The position numbers and the translations under genes were made by a program. This document shows, piece by piece, positions 54,488-63,792 of a stretch of DNA of 64,000 nt (the first letter of the stretch is position 1; the number at the start of each line of letters is the position of its first letter). The DNA comes from Mesorhizobium sp. WSM4313 (GTDB lineage: Bacteria; Pseudomonadota; Alphaproteobacteria; Rhizobiales; Rhizobiaceae). Where the stretch lies: NCBI RefSeq assembly GCF_002294725.1, contig NZ_NSFT01000021.1, forward strand, positions 1 to 64,000. Direction: 5' to 3'. Below the pieces are notes generated by a model. It saw only the letters and a list, made by a program, of their open reading frames with translations. It did not search any database and was not told the origin of the DNA.

Positions 54488-55452
54488 GCTCTCATCCCGA
54501 GGCCGACCACCGGCGGCGTGTCATGCTGCGCACCGCCATGGGTCCGGCAATCACCGAAGCCCTGGCCGATCCGTCCGTCATCGAGGTGATGGTCAATCCC
54601 GACGGCGCGCTGCGACTCGACCGGTTAGGCGAAGGTCGGGTCGATACCGACGTTCACATGCACCCGTCCGAGGCAGAACGTATCATCCGCCTGGTTGCTT
54701 CGCACGTGCGCGCCGAGGCGCACGCCGACAACCCGATCGTCAGTGCCGAATTGCCGTCTGGCGAACGCTTCGAAGGCCTGCTGCCACCTGTGGTGTTGGC
54801 GCCATGTTTTGCCATCCGCAAGCCCGCCGCGAAAGTCTACACCCTGGCCGACTATGTTGCCGAACGCATCATGCTGCCGCTGCAGGCCGATGCGCTGAAA
54901 AAGGCCGTCCGCGAGCGGCGCAACATGCTGATCGCCGGCGGCACTTCCTCGGGGAAGACAACACTCGCCAACGCTCTGCTGGCTGAAGTCGCCGAATGCG
55001 ACGATCGGGTGATCCTGATCGAGGACACACGCGAACTGCAGTGCGCGGCCAGGGACTGCGTTGCCCTGAGAACAAGGCGGGGCTCGGTCACCCTTGCCGA
55101 TCTCGTGCGCTCGACGCTGAGGCTCAGGCCGGACCGCATCATCGTGGGCGAGGTGAGGGGCGCGGAAGCGCTCGACATGCTGAAGGCATGGAACACCGGG
55201 CACCCAGGCGGCATCGCTACCGTACACGCCAATTCCGCGCGCTCGGCTCTCTATCGCATTGAGCAACTCGCCCAGGAAGCGGTGGTCACCGTTCCCCGCC
55301 GGCTCATCGCTGAGGCGATAGATCTGATCGTCTTCATAGCGGGACGCGGCTCGTCGCGCCACATCGACGCAATCGCCGAGGTCACCGGTCTCGACGGCAG
55401 CGGCGATTACGCCGTTGCCCCGCTCACGCTTTCGCAACTCCAGCAGCTTTGA
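54484..55452 (+). CDS. trbB: TrbB, VirB11-type secretion ATPase
   Basis: TrbB is a hexameric cytoplasmic ATPase for pilus assembly and transfer. The 322-residue protein has Walker A GGTSSGKTT (residues 152-160), the Asp box LIEDTRELQ, Walker B-region LRLRPDRIIVGEVRG, and the His box TGHPGGIATVHAN. Length fits the family. It overlaps the RHH gene by 4 bp and starts the run of trb genes. Confidence 0.95.
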   Translation: MSSHPEADHRRRVMLRTAMGPAITEALADPSVIEVMVNPDGALRLDRLGEGRVDTDVHMHPSEAERIIRLVASHVRAEAHADNPIVSAELPSGERFEGLLPPVVLAPCFAIRKPAAKVYTLADYVAERIMLPLQADALKKAVRERRNMLIAGGTSSGKTTLANALLAEVAECDDRVILIEDTRELQCAARDCVALRTRRGSVTLADLVRSTLRLRPDRIIVGEVRGAEALDMLKAWNTGHPGGIATVHANSARSALYRIEQLAQEAVVTVPRRLIAEAIDLIVFIAGRGSSRHIDAIAEVTGLDGSGDYAVAPLTLSQLQQL

Positions 55453-55464
55453 AAGGCCTTCCTC

Positions 55465-55773
55465 ATGCGCAAGAAGCTTCGCTTTCTTTCGTCCACAGCG
55501 CTCGCGTTTCTTATCACGGCCCCGGTTTATGCCGCCGGCTCCGGCATGCCGTGGGAGCAGCCGCTGCAGCAGATCCTGGAGTCCGTGCAGGGACCGGTCG
55601 CCAAGATCGTTGCGGTGATCATCATTATCACCACCGGCCTGACGCTTGCCTTCGGCGACACCGCCGGTGGTTTTCGGCGCCTGATTCAGATCGTCTTCGG
55701 TCTGTCGATCGCCTTCGCGGCATCGAGCTTCTTCCTCTCCTTCTTCTCCTTCGGTGGTGGGGCGCTCGTCTGA
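55465..55773 (+). CDS. trbC: TrbC, conjugative pilin
   Basis: TrbC is the VirB2-like pilin. The 102-residue protein has a signal peptide (KKLRFLSSTALAFLITAPVYAAG) and two hydrophobic helices (IVAVIIIITTGLTLAFGD and LIQIVFGLSIAFAASSFFLSFF). It is probably processed by the TraF-like peptidase at 30837. The stop overlaps the trbD ATG (TGATG). Confidence 0.93.
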   Translation: MRKKLRFLSSTALAFLITAPVYAAGSGMPWEQPLQQILESVQGPVAKIVAVIIIITTGLTLAFGDTAGGFRRLIQIVFGLSIAFAASSFFLSFFSFGGGALV

Positions 55774-56045
55774 TGGCCGCCGGGGAGCAGCATATCGAGG
55801 GCTTCGCAGTACCGGTCCACCGGGCGCTGACCGAGCCGATCCTGCTCGGCGGGGCTCCGCGCGCGGTGGCGATCCTCAACGGTACAGTGGCCGCGGCCAT
55901 TGGCTTCGGCTTGCAGCAATGGATTGCTGGTCTGGTGCTTTGGATCGCAGGCCACTCGTTAGCGGTGTTTGCCGCAAGACGCGATCCGGACTTCGCCAGC
56001 GTGCTTGTGCGCCACCTACGTCTGAAGGGGTGGCTTGCATGCTGA
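55773..56045 (+). CDS. trbD: TrbD, VirB3-like inner-membrane protein
   Basis: The 90-residue protein begins with the conserved GFAVPVHRALTEPILLGGAPR, followed by two membrane segments (VAILNGTVAAAIGFGLQ and AGLVLWIAGHSLAVF) and RRDPDFASVLVRHLR, all typical of TrbD/VirB3. It overlaps both neighbours (trbC by 1 bp, trbE by 7 bp). Confidence 0.93.
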   Translation: MAAGEQHIEGFAVPVHRALTEPILLGGAPRAVAILNGTVAAAIGFGLQQWIAGLVLWIAGHSLAVFAARRDPDFASVLVRHLRLKGWLAC

Positions 56046-58489
56046 ACCTTTCGGAATATCGAAGCAAAGCCGACCGGCTTGCCGACCATCTACCCTGGGC
56101 TGCCTTGGTGGCGCCCGGCATCGTGCTCAACAAGGACGGCAGCTTTCAGCGGACGTTGCGGTTCCGCGGCCCGGATCTCGAAAGTGCGACGGAGGCTGAA
56201 CTCGTCGGCATTTGCGCCCGGGCGAACAATGCTCTCAGACGCCTTGGCTCTGGCTGGGCATTGTTCTTTGAGGCCGAGCGCACAGAAGCGCTGGGCTATC
56301 CGAACTCGCATTTTCCTGACGCCGCGTCGTGGCTGGTCGACGAAGAACGCCGCGCTGCTTTCGAGGGGAAGGTAGCGCACTACGAGAGCCGCTATCATCT
56401 GACCTTGGTGTTTATGCCACCGCCGGACGCCCAGGCGCGCGCAGAAAGCACGCTCGTCGACTCTCATTATTCCCGAGGAGAAAGAGACTGGCGCCAGGAT
56501 CTGGCGAGGTTCCGTGACGAGACCAACCGCGTGCTCGATCTCTTCTCGGGTTTCATGTCCGAAGTACGCGTCCTCGATGATGCTCAGACGTTGACCTACC
56601 TCCACGGCACGATTTCGCCTCGTCGCCATCCTATCATGGCCCCGGAAACGCCGATATATCTGGATGCAATCCTGGTCGATGCGCCGCTTACCGGTGGCCT
56701 GGAGCCGATGCTGGGTGAGCAGCATCTTCGCACACTGACCATCCTCGGCTTTCCGAACCTCACCCGGCCCGGAATCCTCGATACCCTCAATCATCAGGAT
56801 TTCGCCTATCGCTGGATGACGCGCTTCATTCCGCTCGAGAAAACGGAAGCCACGAAGACGCTGACGCGATTGCGCCGGCAGTGGTTTGCCAAGCGCAAAT
56901 CGATCGTGGCAATCCTACGCGAGGTCATTACCAACGAGCCGGTCCCGCTTGTCGATAGCGATGCCGACAACAAGGCGCTCGATGCCGACGAAGCCCTTCA
57001 GGCATTGGGCGGTGATCATGTGAGTTTCGGCTATCTCACCACCACCGTGACGGTGTGGGGCGAGGATCGCCAAGCCGCTGCAGAGAAGCTTCGCGCGGTC
57101 GAGCGCATCATCAATGGGCTCGGCTTCACCACGATCCGAGAAGGCGTCAATGCGGTCGAGGCTTGGCTCGGCTCATTGCCTGGCCATGTCTACGCTAACG
57201 TTCGCCAACCGCTCGTTCATACATTGAACCTTGCCCATCTCATGCCGCTGTCGTCGGTTTGGGCCGGTCCTGCGACAAACGAGCATCTCGCGAAAGTCAC
57301 CCAAACCGAAGCGCCACCGCTTTTCGTTGCCGAGACCAGTGGGTCGACACCGTTTCGGCTTTCCACCCACGTCGAAGATGTCGGCCACATGCTGGTTGTT
57401 GGTCCGACCGGCGCCGGCAAGTCGGTTCTGCTTGCTCTGATTGCTCTGCAGTTCAGGCGCTACGCCGGCGCCCAGGTTTATGTCTTCGACAAAGGCAATT
57501 CGGCCCGTGCTGCAACACTTGCCATGGGTGGAGAACACCACGCGCTAGGAGCGGACGGTTCCCTTGCCTTTCAGCCACTGCGCAGCATCAACGACCAGGC
57601 TAGCCGAAGCTGGGCGGCCGAATGGATCGCCAGCCTTGTTGCCCACGAGAACGTCACCGTCACGCCGGAGGTGAAGGAGGCTATTTGGTCAGCGCTGGCC
57701 AGCCTTGCCACCGCGCCGGCGCAGGAACGCACACTGACCGGTCTTTCGGTCCTGCTTCAATCCAATGCGCTGAAGACCGCATTGATGCCCTACACGCTCG
57801 ACGGTCCCTTCGGCCGCCTGCTCGATGCCGATCATGATGGGCTGGCCTTGTCGGATGTGCAGTGTTTCGAGACCGAGGAGTTAATGCACAGCCAAAGCGC
57901 TTTGCTGCCGGTGCTTACCTATCTGTTCCAGCGACTTGAGGAACGGTTCGACGGACGGCCCACGCTGATCATGCTCGACGAGGCGTGGGTCTATCTCGAC
58001 AATCCGCTGTTCGCCGCCCGCATCCGCGAATGGCTGAAGGTGCTGCGAAAGAAGAACGTGTCGGTTGTCTTCGCTACGCAGTCGCTGGCTGATATCGCGG
58101 GCTCTGGCATAGCGCCGGCAATCATCGAAAGCTGCCCGCAGCGCATTTTCCTTCCCAATGATCGTGCCGTGGAACCCCAGGCGCGCACAGCCTACGAGCG
58201 CTTCGGTTTAAGCGAGCGGCAGATCGAATTGATCGCCCGCGCCACGCCGAAGCGTCAGTATTATCTGCAATCGCGCCGCGGCAACCGTCTGTTCGAGCTC
58301 GAGCTTGGCCCCATCGCTCTTGCGCTTTGCGGTGCTTCCGATCCGGCCACGCAGACTCTGATCGACAGGATCATGTCCGAAGACGGGCAAGGCAGCTTTG
58401 CCTCGCAGTTCCTGATCGCGCGCGGCCTCGATTGGGCCGGCGAACTTCTCAAGCAATTCCCTCAACCAGACAAGGAGCAATTCTCATGA
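56039..58489 (+). CDS. trbE: TrbE, VirB4-type secretion ATPase
   Basis: TrbE is the large ATPase that energises assembly of the mating channel. The 816-residue protein has the CagE/TrbE N-terminal domain (SEYRSKADRLADHLPWAALV) and a C-terminal ATPase with Walker A GPTGAGKS (residues 455-462), Walker B TLIMLDEAWVYLD and the FATQSLADIAGS motif. Length is normal. It overlaps trbJ by 4 bp. Confidence 0.95.
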   Translation: MLNLSEYRSKADRLADHLPWAALVAPGIVLNKDGSFQRTLRFRGPDLESATEAELVGICARANNALRRLGSGWALFFEAERTEALGYPNSHFPDAASWLVDEERRAAFEGKVAHYESRYHLTLVFMPPPDAQARAESTLVDSHYSRGERDWRQDLARFRDETNRVLDLFSGFMSEVRVLDDAQTLTYLHGTISPRRHPIMAPETPIYLDAILVDAPLTGGLEPMLGEQHLRTLTILGFPNLTRPGILDTLNHQDFAYRWMTRFIPLEKTEATKTLTRLRRQWFAKRKSIVAILREVITNEPVPLVDSDADNKALDADEALQALGGDHVSFGYLTTTVTVWGEDRQAAAEKLRAVERIINGLGFTTIREGVNAVEAWLGSLPGHVYANVRQPLVHTLNLAHLMPLSSVWAGPATNEHLAKVTQTEAPPLFVAETSGSTPFRLSTHVEDVGHMLVVGPTGAGKSVLLALIALQFRRYAGAQVYVFDKGNSARAATLAMGGEHHALGADGSLAFQPLRSINDQASRSWAAEWIASLVAHENVTVTPEVKEAIWSALASLATAPAQERTLTGLSVLLQSNALKTALMPYTLDGPFGRLLDADHDGLALSDVQCFETEELMHSQSALLPVLTYLFQRLEERFDGRPTLIMLDEAWVYLDNPLFAARIREWLKVLRKKNVSVVFATQSLADIAGSGIAPAIIESCPQRIFLPNDRAVEPQARTAYERFGLSERQIELIARATPKRQYYLQSRRGNRLFELELGPIALALCGASDPATQTLIDRIMSEDGQGSFASQFLIARGLDWAGELLKQFPQPDKEQFS

Positions 58490-59211
58490 TGCGGCGACGC
58501 CTTCTCTCCGGCCTGATCACCGTTTCCCTGATCGCCAAGCCTATGGCCGACTATGTGCAGCCCGCCTACGCCCTTATCGTGTTCGATCCGTCCAATTATG
58601 CGCAGAACGTGCTGACGGCCGCGCGCGCATTGGAGCAGATCAACAACCAGATCCAGTCGCTGCAGAATCAGGCGACCATGCTGCAGAACATGGCGCGCAA
58701 TCTTCAGCGTCTGGATTTCTCTTCCGTTGGCCAACTCACCGGTTCGCTCCATCGCATCGACGGCTTGATGGACCAGGCGAGTGGCCTCAGCTTTGATCTG
58801 GGCAAGCTTCAAGACCAGTGGCGCAGCCAATATCCGGAAAGCTACGACGCCACGATCAAAGTCAGCGATGTGGCGAGTGCTGCGCGGGAGCGTTGGCAAA
58901 CCGCCATGCAGGCGTTCCGCCAGACCATGGGTGTCCAGTCGCAAATCGTCGAGAACGTCCGCGCCGACGGCGATCTGCTCGCCGATCTCGTCAACCGCAG
59001 CCAAGGGGCGGCCGGTGCGCTTCAGGCAAGCCAGGCCACCAACCAGCTGATGGCGCTTTCGACAAAACAGCAGATGCAGATCCAGACGCTGCTCGCAACG
59101 CAGTTTCGAGCTGAGGCCGAGGATGCCGCCCGCAAGGCCCAGTCAGACGAAGCCGCCCGCGAGATGACGAAGCGATTCTTGGGTACCGGCTCGGCTTATC
59201 CCGGCAATTAA
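58486..59211 (+). CDS. trbJ: TrbJ, VirB5-like protein
   Basis: The 241-residue exported protein has a signal peptide that ends near AYA (LLSGLITVSLIAKPMADYVQ, PAYA), then IVFDPSNYAQNVLTAARALEQI and long coiled-coil helices (INNQIQSLQNQATMLQNMA), as in TrbJ. It is thought to be a minor pilus or periplasmic component. No trbK lies between it and trbL; only 33 bases separate them. Confidence 0.92.
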   Translation: MMRRRLLSGLITVSLIAKPMADYVQPAYALIVFDPSNYAQNVLTAARALEQINNQIQSLQNQATMLQNMARNLQRLDFSSVGQLTGSLHRIDGLMDQASGLSFDLGKLQDQWRSQYPESYDATIKVSDVASAARERWQTAMQAFRQTMGVQSQIVENVRADGDLLADLVNRSQGAAGALQASQATNQLMALSTKQQMQIQTLLATQFRAEAEDAARKAQSDEAAREMTKRFLGTGSAYPGN

Positions 59212-59244
59212 TCACGAGTTCATCACGACGAGAAAGGCAGCGGC

Positions 59245-60567
59245 ATGAACGACCTTGGCGTCATCGATCGCTTCATGGAGACCTTCATCCGCTACATCGA
59301 CAGCGGGTTCGGTCTGCTATCGGGCGACCTCGCCTTCCTCACTACCATTCTGATCGGCATTGACATCACACTTGCCGGCCTGGCGTGGGCGCTCGGCGAC
59401 GAAACCAGCGTTCTCGGCCGGCTTGTCCGCAAGGTGCTCTATGTTGGCGTCTTCGCCTTCATTCTGAACAATTTCAAGAACCTCGCCGATATCGTTTATC
59501 GTTCTTTTGCCGGTCTCGGGATTAAGGCGTCGGCCGGCAATCTGTCGGCAGACAATCTCTTGCGCCCGGGCCGCATTGCCGCGACCGGTTTCGAAGGTGC
59601 TTGGCCAATGCTTGACCAAGCCAGTCAGCTCCTGGGCTTCCCGGAAATCTTCGGCAACGCACTGACCATCTTCGTGCTGCTGATGGCCTGGTTCCTGGTC
59701 ATCATCGCCTTCTTCATCCTTTCCATCCAGCTTTTCATCACCATCCTTGAGTTCAAGCTCACCACGCTGGCAGGTTTTGTTTTGGTTCCATTCGCACTTT
59801 GGAACCGTTCAGCGTTCCTGGCCGAACGCGTGCTCGGCCATGTTATCTCGTCAGGCATCAAGGTGATGGTGCTCGCCGTCATTGTCGGTATCGGCTCCAC
59901 GCTCTTCGGGGAGTTCGCTTCCGCATTGCAAGGCAAGGAGCCGGATCTTGCCGGTGCCATGTCCCAGGTACTGGGCGCACTGGCATTGCTTGGCCTTGGC
60001 ATTTTTGGGCCGGGGATCGCGTCGGGTCTTGTCTCAGGCGCACCGCAGCTTGGGGCGGGCGCCGCCCTCGGCACGACCGCGGCGGCAGCGGGTGTATCAC
60101 TCGTTGCTGGAGGCACAGCATTTGCTGGCGCGCGTATGGCAACCAGCGGCGGTGTCGCCGCCATCCGAGCCGGCACAACAATGGGATCGGCTGCTTCCAC
60201 GTCATGGCAGATCGGGCGCGCAACCTCGCCCGACGCTGGCCTCTCCGGTGTGGCTGCTGGAATGCATGGTGTAACCAGTGCAGCTGGCGGCGCCGCTATA
60301 CGCATAGCGCGATCCGCCACTGCAAGTGTTGGGCGCAACGCCGATGCCGGGCGCGATGCCGCGTGGACCGCGACCGGCGGCACGCCGACAGCGCCAATGA
60401 CCGAACGCTCTGCCGGTTCGGCCACTGTTTCGGCGCCGACGTGGGCAAGGCGCCTACGTTCTGAACAGACCGCCCGTGCAAATCGCCACGCTGCCATGCA
60501 AGCTGTCCGAGACGGAGACCGGCCGGGAGGCAGCGCCACCCCCTCTCTCAACGACAAGGATGACTAG
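59245..60567 (+). CDS. trbL: TrbL, VirB6-like polytopic membrane protein
   Basis: The 440-residue protein has an N-terminal segment GVIDRFMETFIRYIDSGFG, about six membrane helices in residues 30-290, and a low-complexity Ala/Gly/Ser/Thr-rich C-terminus, as usual for TrbL. It forms part of the inner-membrane channel. It ends one base before trbF. Confidence 0.92.
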   Translation: MNDLGVIDRFMETFIRYIDSGFGLLSGDLAFLTTILIGIDITLAGLAWALGDETSVLGRLVRKVLYVGVFAFILNNFKNLADIVYRSFAGLGIKASAGNLSADNLLRPGRIAATGFEGAWPMLDQASQLLGFPEIFGNALTIFVLLMAWFLVIIAFFILSIQLFITILEFKLTTLAGFVLVPFALWNRSAFLAERVLGHVISSGIKVMVLAVIVGIGSTLFGEFASALQGKEPDLAGAMSQVLGALALLGLGIFGPGIASGLVSGAPQLGAGAALGTTAAAAGVSLVAGGTAFAGARMATSGGVAAIRAGTTMGSAASTSWQIGRATSPDAGLSGVAAGMHGVTSAAGGAAIRIARSATASVGRNADAGRDAAWTATGGTPTAPMTERSAGSATVSAPTWARRLRSEQTARANRHAAMQAVRDGDRPGGSATPSLNDKDD

Positions 60568-61299
60568 ATGCTCTTCAAGCGACCCGTGCACCGTTACGGC
60601 AAAACACCCGAACCGGTCACGCCGTATCAAAAAGCCGCCCAGCTGTGGGACGAGCGCATCGGCTCATCTCGACTGCAGGCCAGGAACTGGCGGATCATGG
60701 CCCTTGGCTGCCTGGCCTTGGCGACCGGGCTTTCCGGCGGACTCGTATGGCAGTCGATGCAAAGCCGTGTCGTGCCTTATGTCGTCGAGGTCGATGGCTT
60801 CGGCGAGACGCGCGCCGTCGCGCCGGCGATCCGGAATTATGAGCCCTCGGATGCTCAGATCGCCTGGCATCTCGGCCGCTTCATCCAGAATGTCCGTTCC
60901 GTTTCCACCGATCCGGTTTTGGTACGGCAGAACTGGTTGGCAGCGTACGACTTTGCTAGCGATCGCGCAGCGCTCTTCCTCAACGAATACGCCAAGGCGA
61001 ACGACCCCTTCGGTCAGATCGGAACGCGCAGTGTTTCGGTACAGGTCACCAGCGTGGTCAGAGCCTCCGAAAGTTCATTCCAGGTCAAATGGACCGAGCA
61101 GGTGTTTGAGCGCGGAAGCCTTGCCAGCACGATGCGCTGGACTGCGATCCTCACGATCGTGATTCGCTCGCCAAGCAATACGGATCAGCTGCGCAAGAAT
61201 CCGCTCGGCGTCTTCATCAATGCCATTGACTGGTCACGCGAGCTCGACAGCGCCGTCCCAACCCCCCTTTCTCCGACGGAGTCCACCAATGAAAGGTAA
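60568..61299 (+). CDS. trbF: TrbF, VirB8-like assembly factor
   Basis: The 243-residue protein has a short cytoplasmic N-terminus (RYGKTPEPVTPYQKAAQLWDER), one membrane helix (IMALGCLALATGLSGGLVW) and a periplasmic VirB8-like domain. Conserved NWLAAYDFASDRAA and QVKWTEQVFERG segments support the call. It overlaps trbG by 11 bp. Confidence 0.93.
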   Translation: MLFKRPVHRYGKTPEPVTPYQKAAQLWDERIGSSRLQARNWRIMALGCLALATGLSGGLVWQSMQSRVVPYVVEVDGFGETRAVAPAIRNYEPSDAQIAWHLGRFIQNVRSVSTDPVLVRQNWLAAYDFASDRAALFLNEYAKANDPFGQIGTRSVSVQVTSVVRASESSFQVKWTEQVFERGSLASTMRWTAILTIVIRSPSNTDQLRKNPLGVFINAIDWSRELDSAVPTPLSPTESTNER

Positions 61300-62326
61300 A
61301 ATGTCACCGATTCGTGCCGTGCTGATCCTATCGGTGTCGGCAGCGGTCGTTTCCGCTTGTGCATCGAAGAAGGTGCCGCCGCCTGAGATTTCCTATGACG
61401 CTGCCGACTTCAAACCGGCCGCGATCGAAAAGGCGCCGGAGAGGCCGATTAGAATTGTCGAGGTGCCAAAACCACTGCCGCTGCCTGGCCAAATGCAGCC
61501 CGAGCCCGGCAAGGCCGAGGACAAGCGCCCCCCTGAAGAACGCGTCGCTGATGCCAACAAAGCCGCGACCCAGCAACCCACCAAGTACGGGTATGTTAAT
61601 GCCGTGCAAGTCTACCCCTTCACCGATGGCGCGCTTTATCAACTCTATGCCGCGCCGGAGCGCGTGACCGACATCGCTCTGCAGCCGGGCGAGAAACTAA
61701 CCGCCGTGTCGGCTGGCGACACCGTGCGCTGGGTCATTGGCGATACCGCAAGCGGCACCGGTGACAATCAGCGCACCCATGTTCTGGTAAAACCCTTCGC
61801 GCCGGGTCTTGCCACCAATGTCGTCATTACGACGGACCGGCGGACCTATCATTTGCAGCTTCAAAGCACCGAGAAGACCGCAATGGCGGCAATCTCCTGG
61901 ACCTACAGCCAAGACCAGATCATCGCGCTTCGCCAGCGCAATGCTCAAGCCGAGGCAGTTACACCGGTCGCGTCGAATATCGCGCTCGAAAACCTTCGCT
62001 TTCGCTACTCAATCAGTGGCGACACACCGCCCTGGAGACCGACGCGAGCCTTCGACGACGGCAGCAAGGTCTATATTGAGTTCCCTCGTCGCATAGATCA
62101 GGGCGAGGCGCCACCACTCTTCATCGTCGGCGCAGATGGGAGCAGCGAGCTCGTCAACTATCGCGTGCGCGGCAACTATTACATCGTCGATCGGCTCTTC
62201 GCCGCGGCCGAACTTCGCCTCGGCACCAAGCGGCAGCAGGTGATCCGCATCAGCAGGATTGACGGCAGGCAACCGCAACGGCGGATCTCGCTCTTTCGCG
62301 GCAGCCGGCGAGGTGAGGACTCATGA
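61289..62326 (+). CDS. trbG: TrbG, VirB9-like lipoprotein
   Basis: The 345-residue protein has a lipoprotein signal with lipobox VSAC (Cys24), a Pro-rich linker and a VirB9/CagX domain (VQVYPFTDGALYQLYAAPERVTDI, with the C-terminal NYRVRGNYYIVDRLF). With TrbI it forms the outer-membrane core complex. The ATG at 61289 lies inside the trbF end. Upstream in-frame sequence is shadow. No separate trbH gene is present after it. Confidence 0.93.
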   Translation: MKGKMSPIRAVLILSVSAAVVSACASKKVPPPEISYDAADFKPAAIEKAPERPIRIVEVPKPLPLPGQMQPEPGKAEDKRPPEERVADANKAATQQPTKYGYVNAVQVYPFTDGALYQLYAAPERVTDIALQPGEKLTAVSAGDTVRWVIGDTASGTGDNQRTHVLVKPFAPGLATNVVITTDRRTYHLQLQSTEKTAMAAISWTYSQDQIIALRQRNAQAEAVTPVASNIALENLRFRYSISGDTPPWRPTRAFDDGSKVYIEFPRRIDQGEAPPLFIVGADGSSELVNYRVRGNYYIVDRLFAAAELRLGTKRQQVIRISRIDGRQPQRRISLFRGSRRGEDS

Positions 62327-63537
62327 TCGAAAATTCCCGCTCTGGCATCCCGCCGAAACTGGATCCCGAGGAACTGCAGCTTCGGGCCTCTCCCCGCCGC
62401 GTGGTGCGGTTCAGGCGCGGTGTGATCATCGCGATCGCAGCGCTCGGATCCGGCGCTGTCTTCGGCGTTACCATGATCGCCCTCCAGGGGCCGGCCCTTC
62501 GCATCAGGGATCAGGCGGAAGATCTCTACAACACTGAGCGCAAACCAACCGCCGAGGGGCTCGATACGCTTCCCCATGACTATTCCGGCATGAAGCCGAA
62601 GCCTCCCGTCCTTGGGCTACCTTTGCCGGGCGACCTCGGCCGCCCCATCCTCGAGCGGCAGCGCCAGCTCGGCATCGTGCCGGGCCAAGACATCTCGGCC
62701 GAGGAGCAGCGTCTAGCGCAGCAGGCGATCGAAGCGCGTGAATCGCGGGTGCTTTTCCGCGTCGAAAATCGAGCTCAAAAGACAGATGTCGGAGAGAGCG
62801 TGCAAACTGCTCAGCATCCATTTGAGGCGCTTCCCCAATCCGAAGCAGGACGCGCGTCAGCCTCGGTGGCGGCGGCGGAAGGCGACCAGAACAATCAGCA
62901 GCGAAAGCTTGATTTTCTCAGCCAGCGGAGCACTGGCGGGATCTACAATCCGCATGCGCTGCAGACGCCGATCTCGCCATATCAACTGATGGCTGGCAGC
63001 GTGATTGCCGCCAGCCTGATCACCGGCATCAATTCCGATTTGCCGGGCCTTGTCGTCGCGCAAGTCACCGAAAATGTGCACGACACGGTCACGGGCAACA
63101 TATTGCTGATTCCGCAGGGCTCACGTCTTATCGGCGTCTACGACAGCGTCGTCGCGTTCGGGCAAAAGCGAGCGCTGCTGGTCTGGCAGCGCATTCTGCT
63201 GCCCGACGGCTCGTCGGCCGAAATCGACAATCTGCCCGCGAGCGACACCGCCGGCTACGCAGGGCTGGAAGACGAAGTCGATTTCCACACTTGGCAGATG
63301 ATCAAGGGAGTGGCGCTTGCCACATTGCTCGGTGTCGGCACAGAATTCAGCCTCGGCGAAAACGAGAGCGATCTGGTCAAGGCGATCCGGGAATCAGCCC
63401 AGCAGAACGCCAGTCGAGCCGGCCAGCGCATCACCGAAAAAAACCTCAATATCCAGCCCACCATCGTCGTCCGCCCAGGTTGGCCACTGCGCGTCATCGT
63501 GCACAAGGACATCGTGCTGCGGCCATACGCCAGTTGA
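62323..63537 (+). CDS. trbI: TrbI, VirB10-like channel protein
   Basis: The 404-residue protein has an N-terminal cytoplasmic part, one membrane helix (GVIIAIAALGSGAVFGVTMIAL), a Pro-rich periplasmic linker and the VirB10 barrel domain (LMAGSVIAASLITGINSDLPG, VLIPQGSRLIGVYD-like). It spans inner and outer membranes. It overlaps trbG by 4 bp and is the last trb gene. Confidence 0.95.
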   Translation: MIENSRSGIPPKLDPEELQLRASPRRVVRFRRGVIIAIAALGSGAVFGVTMIALQGPALRIRDQAEDLYNTERKPTAEGLDTLPHDYSGMKPKPPVLGLPLPGDLGRPILERQRQLGIVPGQDISAEEQRLAQQAIEARESRVLFRVENRAQKTDVGESVQTAQHPFEALPQSEAGRASASVAAAEGDQNNQQRKLDFLSQRSTGGIYNPHALQTPISPYQLMAGSVIAASLITGINSDLPGLVVAQVTENVHDTVTGNILLIPQGSRLIGVYDSVVAFGQKRALLVWQRILLPDGSSAEIDNLPASDTAGYAGLEDEVDFHTWQMIKGVALATLLGVGTEFSLGENESDLVKAIRESAQQNASRAGQRITEKNLNIQPTIVVRPGWPLRVIVHKDIVLRPYAS

Positions 63538-63549
63538 GCAGGAGTTATC

Positions 63550-63792
63550 ATGGCTGACCTGAAACTTGGAAAACTTCCGGACCGAACAGCTTCGAAGATC
63601 ACCATTACCGTCAGCGCGGAGCTGAGCCAAACACTCAAGGAGTATGCTGCACTTTACCGTCAGACCTATGGTCAGTCTGAAACCGTGGCAGAACTCATCC
63701 CTTTCATGCTGGCGGCGTTTCTGGAAGGCGACCGAGCCTTTGCCAAGGCCAGAAAGGAACGTCTGCCGACGGAGCTTGCCGGAAAATCGTGA
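63550..63792 (+). CDS. DUF2274 family protein
   Basis: The 80-residue protein (LKLGKLPDRTASKITITVSAEL, then a helix LKEYAALYRQTYGQ and ELIPFMLAAFLEGDRAF) matches DUF2274. This family follows trbI in many alphaproteobacterial ICEs and has ribbon-helix-helix-like character. It lies 12 bases after trbI and probably belongs to the same transcript. Function unknown. Confidence 0.87.
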   Translation: MADLKLGKLPDRTASKITITVSAELSQTLKEYAALYRQTYGQSETVAELIPFMLAAFLEGDRAFAKARKERLPTELAGKS

